Origin: Candidatus Dadabacteria bacterium
GTDB taxonomy: Bacteria; J088
DNA length: 8,766 nt
Direction of reading: 5' to 3'
Assembly: GCA_003695505.1 (NCBI GenBank)
Contig: RFIY01000048.1
Location: forward strand, 1-8,766
Part shown: piece by piece, positions 1 to 7,031 of the stretch
Numbering within the stretch: the first letter of the stretch is position 1
Layout of the letters: each line of letters opens with the position of its first letter
Position numbers and translations under genes: made by a program
The notes under the pieces: generated by a model
Databases searched by the model: none
Told to the model about the DNA's origin: nothing
What the model saw: only the letters and a program-made list of their open reading frames with translations

Positions 1-1664
1 ATGTGCACCTGCAGGATGGGTACCGCGGCTCGATGGGTGTATGACTCGTTGTAGAGATCATCGTAAAAAAAACGACGGCCGGCGGCCAGCTTGCGTGCCT
101 CGTGCGCGAGGCTTCCCGGGGGGGCGTTGTCGTCGATGTTGGTGACGTAGATCGTCAGGTAGCGACTGCCTTCGTAGGCCAGCTCGATGATCCGACTCTG
201 CAACGGGAAGTCGGCGGTCGATGGCATCATCAGCTCCCAGTAGCCCGATCCGGCGTTGACGCCGTTTGCATCGGCGCACGGAGCACTGCCGTCGGCCGTG
301 CAAATCTGCATCGCGGAATAATGGCCGTGTCCGGTGATATGCAGGACAACATTGCCATAGCTGGCCAGTGTTGTCGCCAGTTGTTTGCCGCTGACGGGAC
401 TGTTGCTGTTGAAGTCCGAAGAGCGGTGGTGGCTCGCGATGATCACCAGTTCGCCGGCGGCCGCAGCCGCATCGAGTTCATCTTTCAGCCACGTCAGTTG
501 ATCGGTCGTCATAAACCCCAGCGAGTATTCGGTGAGGTCATCGAGTCCCATTTCGTTGCGGTAGATCGTGTTCAGTGCGATGACGCGGATGGGTGCACCC
601 TCGATCGGATAAAAACTGAAATCGCCGATGCCGTTGGCGGCATCTTCCGCTGTCATGCCGTGTCCTTCCGGCTCACCGGGCGCCTGTTGCAGTGCCGTCA
701 GCACTTCAGGCAGCGTCAGGATGCGGCGCTTCGGGTCGGCCGGTGTCCGGCCAGAGGTCACGACGGCGGCATCGGGAGTGTCGCCGCGGCGGAACCCCGG
801 CGACAGACCATCGGTCGGGTCAATGCAGACACCGAGGCCCTCGCACAGGGCGTCCGTGAAGACGGTGTCGCTGATTGCGGCCTGTGCGATCGTGTCGTTG
901 ACGATGCCCGAACCGATATAGAGCGTCTCGTGATTGCCGACCACGGCGAACCAGGGGGCGTTCAATCCCTCGGCCGTGAAGGGGTCGTTGAAGTCGTTGC
1001 CAGGGCCGGGGATCGGATCGTCGTTGACACCACTGTCCGGATCGACGACACCGCCACTCATCAGGGTGATGAACCAGTCGAGTTCATTCTGCTGCCCGCC
1101 ATCGGTCAGGTCTCCGGTGACGATGCCGAAGTCAAAACCTCGTGAGCTGGCCGCGGCAATGCGGTTGGCGGTGCGAACGTGCGCGTCGAATGTCTGCGTC
1201 GTCAGATGGCCGTTGGGTCGATACGAACTGCCAACGACAAGATTCCAGACGCCGGCGTAACGAATCGGCGACTCTTCGTCGATGATCTGCTCGTCTGCGG
1301 CCTGCCAGAAGTAGAGCAGACTTTTGGTATCTGCCGAGGTATTCGTCGTTGCCCAGGCCGCGTAGCCCGGCGCCAGGTCGGTGTATTCCTGCCACGGTTC
1401 GCCATCGCCAAACTCTATGCCAAGACCAAGCTCGTCGTAGCGCGTGATGTCGGTAATCAGTGATGGATCATCGGCAATGGCCTTGAGTACATCCGCCGTC
1501 GGTGTCTTTGGTTTCCAGACGCCCTGCAGGGTTGTCCAGGGGGTGTCCGCGACGTCATAGACGACGGGGATCGTTTCAGGAACCCCGTCAGCCTCATTCA
1601 CATCTTCTGCATTGCAGGCAGTCAACAGGTTCAGGAGCAGCGTGGCGAGCAGTATTCGGATCAT
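1..1664 (-). CDS. Calcineurin-like metallophosphoesterase lipoprotein, C-terminus cut by window edge
   Basis: The frame is open from an ATG at 1664 to the window edge (554 codons, no stop seen). The N-terminus is a lipoprotein signal: a hydrophobic stretch (residues 4-16) ending in the lipobox LTAC with Cys17. The calcineurin-like phosphoesterase core is readable: motif II GDLTD (184-188), motif III GNHE (243-246), motif IV His412/His413 and motif V GHGH (445-448). These residues normally bind two metal ions and hydrolyse phosphoesters. Motif I appears to be Asp124-Glu-Gln126, where the superfamily usually has Asp-x-His. The stretch DEESP (129-133), the segment before motif II and the closing SGYWE (473-477) resemble, from memory, the RPA4764-type metallophosphoesterase family, which is inference. 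If so, only a few dozen residues are missing at the C-terminus. The Shine-Dalgarno sequence is weak (GTGAGTCT directly before ATG). It is divergent from the transporter at 1881. Substrate unknown; likely periplasmic or outer-membrane anchored. Confidence 0.87.
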   Translation of the reverse strand, partial: MIRILLATLLLNLLTACNAEDVNEADGVPETIPVVYDVADTPWTTLQGVWKPKTPTADVLKAIADDPSLITDITRYDELGLGIEFGDGEPWQEYTDLAPGYAAWATTNTSADTKSLLYFWQAADEQIIDEESPIRYAGVWNLVVGSSYRPNGHLTTQTFDAHVRTANRIAAASSRGFDFGIVTGDLTDGGQQNELDWFITLMSGGVVDPDSGVNDDPIPGPGNDFNDPFTAEGLNAPWFAVVGNHETLYIGSGIVNDTIAQAAISDTVFTDALCEGLGVCIDPTDGLSPGFRRGDTPDAAVVTSGRTPADPKRRILTLPEVLTALQQAPGEPEGHGMTAEDAANGIGDFSFYPIEGAPIRVIALNTIYRNEMGLDDLTEYSLGFMTTDQLTWLKDELDAAAAAGELVIIASHHRSSDFNSNSPVSGKQLATTLASYGNVVLHITGHGHYSAMQICTADGSAPCADANGVNAGSGYWELMMPSTADFPLQSRIIELAYEGSRYLTIYVTNIDDNAPPGSLAHEARKLAAGRRFFYDDLYNESYTHRAAVPILQVH

Positions 1665-1715
1665 AGACTCACGGACCAAAAGAACAGTGTTATTCGGAAA
1701 GCAGTGCGCCTGTTG

Positions 1716-1745
1716 ATTGTAGCGCCCGATCGGTGCTGCGTTCAA
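1716..1745 (-). promoter_or_regulatory. Putative sigma70-type promoter for the metallophosphoesterase gene
   Basis: Read on the minus strand there is a -35-like TTGAAC (1745-1740), an 18-base spacer and a -10-like TACAAT (1721-1716). The -10 matches the TATAAT consensus at 5 of 6 positions and the -35 matches TTGACA at 4 of 6. Transcription would start near 1709, giving a leader of about 45 bases to the ATG at 1664. The rest of the 216-base divergent region (1665-1880) shows no equally good promoter for the plus-strand gene. This is a pattern match only, and the host's promoter preferences are unknown. Confidence 0.4.
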
Positions 1746-1880
1746 GTGCTGTGCTGCTTCACCGTGTCCGCTACCATGGGAGTTTGAAGCCGGCCTTAGA
1801 CATCGGAAGCGGGTGCGCGTGCCGAAGATCGGGTCAAAACAGAACAGCGGATCGGCAGTCGCCCCCGGGGGCCGGGTGCC

Positions 1881-4301
1881 GTGAGCTCGCGGCGACGTAT
1901 TGCTGGGCTGGTGCTACGGTATCGCTGGCCGCTGTTCATTGCGTGCCTGGCGCTCGGCATCGTTTTCGGTCTGCTGGCCGCGCGCCTCAAGCTGACCAGC
2001 AACCTCGCGGCGCTGCTGCCTGAAGACTATGTTTCGGTGCAGACCGCGAAGCTGGCCAAGGAACGTGTTGGCGGGTTCGAGACGTTGCAGATCCTCGTCG
2101 AGGGAGCCTCGTTCCCGGCCATGGTCAGCTATGCAGCGGCCATCGCCGAAGTGCTCGAAGGCGATGAACTGGTTCAGGCCGTGGACTGGAAAAAGCCCGT
2201 CGAGTTTTTCGAGCGCAATGCCTTGTTGTATGCCCCGGTCGAAGACCTCGAACTGATCCTGCGGCGTGTCTACGACCGCATCGACCAGGTGCGCGCCGAA
2301 CGTTCGCCTCTGGCCGAATACCGGCGGCGCGCGACCGGCGCGACGGCTGCTTCCCAGACAGCTCCACTTTCGCTCGAAGAACTCGAGAACCGCTACCGGG
2401 TCACCGACCAGAAGCGTTACTACACCAATGCTGACCGGTCGATTCTGGTCCTGAACATCTATCCGGCCGGATCGAATACCAATGTCGGCTTCGCGCGCAA
2501 GTTTTTCCACCATGTGCGGGCCGTGGTCGAGGGCATCGATACGTCGCGCTGGTCACCGGATCTGTTCGTGGAATACGGTGGAAACTTCAAGAACAAGATC
2601 GACGAGTACGAGGTGATTATCAGCGATGTAACCTCGTCGGCGGGGATTTCGATCTCGCTGGTCTTTCTGGTCATCGTGCTCTATTTTCGGCAGATCTTTG
2701 CGGTATTCGTCGTCGGTTTGCCGCTCGTTGTCGGTATCGCGTGGACGTTCGGGCTGACATGGCTGGTGATCGGGCGCCTCAATACGCTGACGGTGTTCCT
2801 GTTTATCGTGCTGTTCGGACTCGGTATCGATTACGGCATTCACCTGTTGGCACGCTACTTCGAGGGGCGTCGCTCTGGTGCGCCGCCCGAGCAGGCACTG
2901 GCCGAGACGATCGACCACGTCTGGACGCCGTTTCTGACGGCGGCGGCGACGACAGGTGCGGCCTTTCTGTCGCTGACGCTCTCGGATTTCAAGGGGTTTT
3001 ACGAGTTTGGCTTTATCGCGGGCTCCGGCGTCCTGCTCACCATGGCCTCGACGATTCTCCTTTCACCAACCACGATCCTGCTGGCCGAGCGGTGGCGGTT
3101 ATTCTTTGGGCAGGGCTGGAAGCGGCAGCGGGAGACACCGCGACCTGTCAGATTGCCTCGCCGACTGTCGCGCCTGCTGGTGTTGGCAATCGTCGTCAGC
3201 GCGTTATGGGGCGGCTGGCAGGGGGCGCACATGGAATTTCAGTACGACTTCACCGATCTGCGCGCGCAGTTGCCGGCATCGCGCGCCGTCAAGAAAAAAC
3301 TGAAGACGATCTTCAAAGAATCAAACTCGCCAGCCATTGTTTTGACCGACTCTCTCGACGACCTGGCGGAGATCGATGCCTGGGTACGGCAGCGGATCCG
3401 TACGGATCCGACACCGACGATCCACAAGTTCAAATCGATCTATACGTTTCTGCCGAAAGAGCAGGAGCGTAAGCTGCGTCTGATTCGCAGGTTGCGTGAA
3501 CTGCTGACCGATGAGCGTGTCGCGCAGTTGAGCGGCGAGGAGGCGCGTCTGGTTCGTCGCCTGGTGGAGCTGGCCAATGTCCAGCCGATTGGGATCGACG
3601 ACCTGCCCGAAGCTATCCGCCGTCTGTTTCGGGCCAGGGACGGCCGCCTGGATCGTTTCGGACTGATCTATCCGGCTGTTGCGCTCAAGGATGGCCGCAA
3701 TGCCCTGATGTTCAATGAGGACGTCGCGACGTTTACCACGGCGTCGGGGAAGACATTCCACGCAGTCAATTCGTCGATCATTTTTGCCGATATGCTGCGG
3801 ATGATGATGCGCGAGGGCGAGCAGGCGATGGCACTGACATTCCTGACAGTGCTGCTTCTCGTCGTGCTGGATCTGCGTAGCTGGCGGGCCGCCGCGATGG
3901 TGATGACGCCGCTGGTGGTGGGCTTCTGCTGGCTGTTTCTCGACATGTCGATCGAGGGATTGCAGATCAATTTTTTCAACATGGTTGTCTTGCCGAGTAT
4001 TCTTGGCATCGGGATCGACAACGGCGTGCACCTGTACCATCGCTATCGTGAGCTGGGTCCGGGGCACGCCGGTCTGGCCCTGCGGCTGACCGGTGGCGCG
4101 ATTTCGACGTCCTCGGGAACCAGCATCGTTGGCTTTGCGGGCCTGATGTTTGCCCATCACGGTGGACTGAAGGCAATCGGTGATCTGGCCGTGCGCGGCA
4201 TCGCGCTGACGCTGCTGGCCGCGCTGGTGGCCTTGCCGGCGTTGATGGTTGTCCTCGAAGGGTGGCGGGCCAAGCGAGATGCCTGGGGCGAACACCTGTG
4301 A
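1881..4301 (+). CDS. RND superfamily (MMPL-type) exporter, 12 transmembrane segments
   Basis: This 806-residue inner-membrane protein has the two-fold RND layout. TM1 (about 17-35) is followed by a periplasmic domain (36-250), then TM2-6 (about 252-402), a cytoplasmic linker rich in Arg (410-430), TM7 (430-446), a second periplasmic domain (447-645) and TM8-12 (about 648-795). The internal duplication is clear in the paired TM4/TM10 motifs GLGIDYGIHL (313-322) and GIGIDNGVHL (709-718). Asp317 and Asp713 sit where RND proteins carry proton-relay residues. Known relatives (COG1033-like exporters, MMPL proteins) move lipids or hydrophobic compounds using the proton gradient; the cargo here is unknown. 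The start is GTG: an in-frame TAG at 1797-1799 bounds the frame and 1881 is its first start codon; a second GTG at 1911 is possible. The Shine-Dalgarno is poor. No adaptor or outer-membrane partner lies nearby. It ends 19 bases before the convergent FG-GAP gene. Confidence 0.9.
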   Translation: MSSRRRIAGLVLRYRWPLFIACLALGIVFGLLAARLKLTSNLAALLPEDYVSVQTAKLAKERVGGFETLQILVEGASFPAMVSYAAAIAEVLEGDELVQAVDWKKPVEFFERNALLYAPVEDLELILRRVYDRIDQVRAERSPLAEYRRRATGATAASQTAPLSLEELENRYRVTDQKRYYTNADRSILVLNIYPAGSNTNVGFARKFFHHVRAVVEGIDTSRWSPDLFVEYGGNFKNKIDEYEVIISDVTSSAGISISLVFLVIVLYFRQIFAVFVVGLPLVVGIAWTFGLTWLVIGRLNTLTVFLFIVLFGLGIDYGIHLLARYFEGRRSGAPPEQALAETIDHVWTPFLTAAATTGAAFLSLTLSDFKGFYEFGFIAGSGVLLTMASTILLSPTTILLAERWRLFFGQGWKRQRETPRPVRLPRRLSRLLVLAIVVSALWGGWQGAHMEFQYDFTDLRAQLPASRAVKKKLKTIFKESNSPAIVLTDSLDDLAEIDAWVRQRIRTDPTPTIHKFKSIYTFLPKEQERKLRLIRRLRELLTDERVAQLSGEEARLVRRLVELANVQPIGIDDLPEAIRRLFRARDGRLDRFGLIYPAVALKDGRNALMFNEDVATFTTASGKTFHAVNSSIIFADMLRMMMREGEQAMALTFLTVLLLVVLDLRSWRAAAMVMTPLVVGFCWLFLDMSIEGLQINFFNMVVLPSILGIGIDNGVHLYHRYRELGPGHAGLALRLTGGAISTSSGTSIVGFAGLMFAHHGGLKAIGDLAVRGIALTLLAALVALPALMVVLEGWRAKRDAWGEHL
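3393..3410. repeat. 18-bp perfect palindrome inside the exporter gene
   Basis: Two copies of CGGATCCG flank a central TA, giving an 18-bp sequence identical on both strands. It lies in frame and encodes exporter residues 505-510 (RIRTDP) in the second periplasmic domain. By simple base statistics such a palindrome is rare in a window this size (about 0.03 expected with equal base use), but it may still be chance. No function is assigned. Confidence 0.9.
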
Positions 4302-4320
4302 ACGCGCGGTCGTTTCGCCG

Positions 4321-6681
4321 TCAGAGCGCGGCCCGGGCGGCCCGGAACGCGTCGCGGTATTGCGTTGCCGACGTGTTGAAGTTGCCCGCAGCCTGGCTGG
4401 CGACCGCCTGCGCATAGCGCGTCTCGGCGAGTTGTACGTTCGGGTCGTTCGCACCGCGCCAGACCGCGACGTCGTCGATATACTGCCGCGTGGCAAGTTT
4501 CAGCGATTCACAGAGCTGGTTGCGCATGTCGATATTCGGAAACCCGTTGACGCGACCGAGGCGATAGATCGCCCCACGGATGCGTGACGTCTGATTGCCG
4601 GCACTGTCGTCGTAGACGTTTTCGAGCACGACATCGGGCATCCAGGCAATGCCACGGCGGAGCTCGGTGATCGCGCGGTCGACATCGCGGTCGTTGCTCT
4701 GCTGATTCAATACCAGTGTCTGATCAAGCACGTCCAGCATCAGACATTCGGCGACCTGATAGACATGACCTGGACCGGCAGGGCAATTGTTGACGATCGT
4801 TGACGATGAAAACTGAAAATCGAGCCAGTTACGCAGGGTGTTTGCGCCATTGTAGCTTGTTGCACTGGCCTGGACGTAGTTTCCTGCAGCCCACTGGTTG
4901 CGGGCGGTCGCCAGCGTGCTGTATGCATCGGAGACGGCCTGGGTGTTCGACGCGACAATCGTCCCGGTTCGGTCGATGTACTGCTCAAAGATCAACAATG
5001 AGACCCAGACCGTGTTGCGCAGCAGCCCGGTTGCATTCGCGCCCGCCGCAGCAGCGTTGTCGAGCGCATTGGCAGCAATCTCGAGGTATCCCGTCGCATA
5101 GTGCGGGTTTCCGTTGAGATACTGAATGAATGCGTTCTCAACCGCATTCGCGGCGTTTTGCAGGTCGGCCTGGGCGCCCCCGGGGGCACCGGCGATGGCG
5201 TTGTTGATCTGTGTGAACACAAAGAGCAGCGCTGGTACGGGATCGTTTCCCAGAAGCTGCTCTGTGTCGTTGACATCCAGAAAGCCGGCATGTTTCGGCC
5301 CCGCACTCCAGGCCGGCCAGTCGAAACCGAGCAGGTCGTCGATATCAAACCGCACCAGCGTCTGTGGATTCCATGTCGCGACAATCAGTTCCGCGCGGCC
5401 ATCGCCGTCGAGATCCGTGACCAGCGGTGCCGGATACATCCCACCCGCGGACGGATCGGACCAGTTGTGGCGCACGACGGCTGGATTGGCAGCCAGATCG
5501 AACACGTAGAGGTTGCTCAGGTCGCCGGCGATCACTTCGGGTAATCCATCGGCGGACAGGTCAACCAGCGCTGGCGTCAGCCAGCTGCGTGAGCCCAGGC
5601 TCGTTGAGATGCGGACGGCGCCGCTGTCTCCTGCGAGCTGTACGATGGTGCCGGAGAGGCTCTGAAGATAGATTTCGGGAACGCCGTCGCCGTCGGCGTC
5701 GCTGGCGACCGGAGTCGCAAAACGCCAGTCTCCTGCCGGCAGCGTCGCCCACCACTTTACGGCGCCACTCGTACTCAACGCGACAGCGGCTGAGACGGCA
5801 CTTCCGATTCCGGCGACGACGACCTCGGGCTGACCATCGGCGTCAACGTCACCGATCAAGGCCCCCTGACCATAGAACTGCAACGCGTTTCCCGGAAACG
5901 GGTTTCCCGGCAGCGAGGCGAAGGAGTCAATCGACCAGAGCGCCTGGCCGTTTGCGCCGTTGAGCGCATGAACGCCACCATCCGCCGTGCCGCCATCACC
6001 CCAGCCGGTGATGACGACGTCGTCGACGCCGTCACCGTTGAGATCGCCGATGGCGGGGTGGCCGAAAACAAGTTCGTAGCCGAACGCGGCCGTGTACAGA
6101 TCCTGGCTCCACAGCAGGGATCCCATCGGCCCGGCGAAGGCCGAGACCTGACCACCGTAGGTGACGACAATCATGTCGGCGATGTTGTCGCCGTTCAGGT
6201 CGGCCGCGGCCGGACCGCCGTTGGCCATGCCGGGGAGCCAGAGCGGCGGCGTCGAATAGAGGACAGAGCCGTTGTTGTCGAATACATGGCAGCGCTTCAT
6301 TGCCGCGGATGGATTGGCGACGTCAACCGTACCGGCCTCACACGCCGCAAATTCGGCCAGGCCATCGCCGTCGAAGTCAGCCGCAGTCGGAATGCCGACG
6401 AACTCCTCGCCCGTTTGCGTCTGCCAGAGGAACTGCCCGTTCTGATCGACCAGCGCCAATGTGCCGGCGCCGAGCGTTGCTGCATCCGGAAAATAGGCAC
6501 CGCCACGGGTGACGATGGCCAGCTCGAGTCGTTTGTCTCCATCGACATCTCCGGCAGCGTAGCCGTCCACGAAGCCGCCCGGCAGGGTCGTCCACGACGG
6601 GACGAGGGTCGCCGCCTGAACCAGCGTCGGCAGCAGCAATGCCGCTGCGGCCACGAGCAGCCTGTCAGTGGATCGGGCCAT
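4321..6681 (-). CDS. Secreted FG-GAP/VCBS beta-propeller protein with a duplicated helical C-terminal module
   Basis: This 786-residue exported protein has a Sec signal peptide (residues 1-23, Arg3/Arg7 then a hydrophobic core, cleavage after VQA). Residues about 40-460 hold eight FG-GAP-like repeats, each marked by a calcium-loop pattern D-x-[DNS]-x-D: D45, D102, D161, D213, D278, D328, D374 and D423, usually ending in E or D eight residues on. Such repeats build a beta-propeller that binds calcium and often mediates adhesion or protein contacts. Residues about 475-786 are Ala-rich and probably helical, and contain a duplicated segment (551-620 and 716-786). I do not recognise that domain. 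Cysteines are few (C114, C131, C633, C646, C724). The start at 6681 is chosen for the signal peptide and a GGAG 9 bases upstream; the frame stays open to an ATG at 6891, but that would bury the signal. It overlaps the upstream lipoprotein gene by 17 bases, suggesting translational coupling. No catalytic motif seen. Confidence 0.92.
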   Translation of the reverse strand: MARSTDRLLVAAAALLLPTLVQAATLVPSWTTLPGGFVDGYAAGDVDGDKRLELAIVTRGGAYFPDAATLGAGTLALVDQNGQFLWQTQTGEEFVGIPTAADFDGDGLAEFAACEAGTVDVANPSAAMKRCHVFDNNGSVLYSTPPLWLPGMANGGPAAADLNGDNIADMIVVTYGGQVSAFAGPMGSLLWSQDLYTAAFGYELVFGHPAIGDLNGDGVDDVVITGWGDGGTADGGVHALNGANGQALWSIDSFASLPGNPFPGNALQFYGQGALIGDVDADGQPEVVVAGIGSAVSAAVALSTSGAVKWWATLPAGDWRFATPVASDADGDGVPEIYLQSLSGTIVQLAGDSGAVRISTSLGSRSWLTPALVDLSADGLPEVIAGDLSNLYVFDLAANPAVVRHNWSDPSAGGMYPAPLVTDLDGDGRAELIVATWNPQTLVRFDIDDLLGFDWPAWSAGPKHAGFLDVNDTEQLLGNDPVPALLFVFTQINNAIAGAPGGAQADLQNAANAVENAFIQYLNGNPHYATGYLEIAANALDNAAAAGANATGLLRNTVWVSLLIFEQYIDRTGTIVASNTQAVSDAYSTLATARNQWAAGNYVQASATSYNGANTLRNWLDFQFSSSTIVNNCPAGPGHVYQVAECLMLDVLDQTLVLNQQSNDRDVDRAITELRRGIAWMPDVVLENVYDDSAGNQTSRIRGAIYRLGRVNGFPNIDMRNQLCESLKLATRQYIDDVAVWRGANDPNVQLAETRYAQAVASQAAGNFNTSATQYRDAFRAARAAL
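4324..5031 (-). repeat. Internal duplication in the FG-GAP protein C-terminus (two copies)
   Basis: Copy A covers residues 551-620 (5031-4822) and copy B residues 716-786 (4536-4324). They align with one-residue gaps and share R-N (555-556 and 720-721), S-L (561-562 and 726-727), QYID (567-570 and 733-736), AAGN plus an aromatic residue (598-602 and 764-768), then SAT-x-Y (606-610 and 771-775) and a terminal Ala/Arg-rich helix. Matching at regular spacing along the whole length indicates an ancient duplication rather than low-complexity similarity. A longer repeat unit of about 145 residues, beginning near 484 and 645, is possible but less clear. Confidence 0.7.
5389..6549 (-). repeat. Eight FG-GAP/calcium-loop repeats (propeller region)
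   Basis: These codons cover residues 45-431 of the FG-GAP protein. Loop starts are D45, D102, D161, D213, D278, D328, D374 and D423, spaced 46 to 65 residues apart, consistent with one propeller blade each. Loops 3 and 4 have Asn at the third position (DLNGD), loop 5 has Ala at the fourth (DVDAD) and loop 7 is the most divergent (DLSAD), so calcium affinity probably differs between blades. Confidence 0.85.
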
Positions 6682-7009
6682 GAAGGTCGGCTCCGTCAAG
6701 CAGTCCCTGCGGCGGTGCGGGCCGTCCGTTGGGGCCGGTGCGGGCGACGGGCTCGCTCGCATCGACACAGCGCGCGCCACCTGCGCTGGAAACGACGCAT
6801 TGCTGCCCGGGCAGGCAATCGCTCTGTGAAACACAACGATGCTGTGCCGGATCAAGTGTCGGTGCGGCCTGGGTTGTCGGCGGCGACTCATCGGAATGAC
6901 TCACGGGTGAGGTGGATGTGCTGCATCCAGTGGCCGCGAGCGCACAGACCAGTGCAAGCACGGATCCGAGAGAACCAGAATCGGGACACACAGCGGCCAT
7001 ATTCTTCAT
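6665..7009 (-). CDS. Small Cys-rich lipoprotein, hypothetical
   Basis: I recognise no named family. From the ATG at 7009 the protein has 114 residues. A short n-region with Lys2 leads into a hydrophobic stretch (13-28) and a lipobox-like ATGC with Cys29, so the mature protein would be lipid-anchored. A Ser/Thr/Pro-rich linker (30-54) follows, then a four-cysteine motif C59-x5-C65-x5-C71-x9-C81 including SDCLPGQQC. This resembles small disulfide-knotted modules frequent in secreted myxobacterial-type proteins (from general knowledge). The tail (85-114) is Pro/Gly-rich and lacks a domain. An ATG at 7030, two bases after the RCC1 gene's stop, would add seven residues and put the lipid Cys at 36; the ATG at 7000 lacks the n-region charge. 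None has a strong Shine-Dalgarno. The 3' end overlaps the FG-GAP start by 17 bases. It may be a membrane anchor or partner for the flanking propeller proteins, which is inference. Confidence 0.75.
   Translation of the reverse strand: MKNMAAVCPDSGSLGSVLALVCALAATGCSTSTSPVSHSDESPPTTQAAPTLDPAQHRCVSQSDCLPGQQCVVSSAGGARCVDASEPVARTGPNGRPAPPQGLLDGADLHGPIH
6691..6694 (-). promoter_or_regulatory. Ribosome binding site that supports the FG-GAP start
   Basis: Minus-strand GGAG lies 9 bases before the ATG at 6681, inside the 3' end of the upstream lipoprotein gene. It favours this start over the more upstream in-frame ATG at 6891, and its position suggests translation is coupled to the preceding gene. Confidence 0.6.
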
Positions 7010-7013
7010 ACTA

Positions 7014-7025
7014 CCGCTATAGCGG
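7014..7025. repeat. 12-bp perfect palindrome between the RCC1 and lipoprotein genes
   Basis: CCGCTATAGCGG is identical on both strands and sits between the RCC1 stop (7034-7032) and the ATG at 7009, ending 4 bases before that ATG on the minus strand. In RNA it could fold to cover the ribosome binding region, or in DNA serve as an operator. About two such palindromes are expected by chance in a window this long, so only the position is suggestive. Confidence 0.9.
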
Positions 7026-7031
7026 GGCATG

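Noticed and set aside
102-1145. Plus-strand open frame of 347 codons opposite the phosphoesterase
   Set aside because: The minus strand there encodes intact phosphoesterase motifs; the plus-strand product has none.
1881-4301. Naming the exporter HpnN (hopanoid transporter)
   Set aside because: The general architecture and length are similar, but as I recall HpnN does not carry the G-x-G-x-D-x-G-x-H-L motif seen here twice, and no hopanoid genes lie nearby.
4333-4345. GC-only inverted repeat CCGGGC-G-GCCCGG as a terminator for the convergent genes
   Set aside because: The loop is one base, no T-tract follows on either strand, and it lies within the FG-GAP coding region.
3321-4496. Minus-strand open frame of 391 codons spanning the exporter and FG-GAP 3' ends
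   Set aside because: It is Arg/Gln/His-rich and antisense to membrane segments of the exporter, so it is a shadow.
4321-6891. Longer 856-residue version of the FG-GAP protein starting at 6891
   Set aside because: The extra 70 residues are Arg/Pro-rich, overlap the lipoprotein gene in another frame and would place the clear signal peptide internally. The ATG at 6681 has a GGAG at good spacing.
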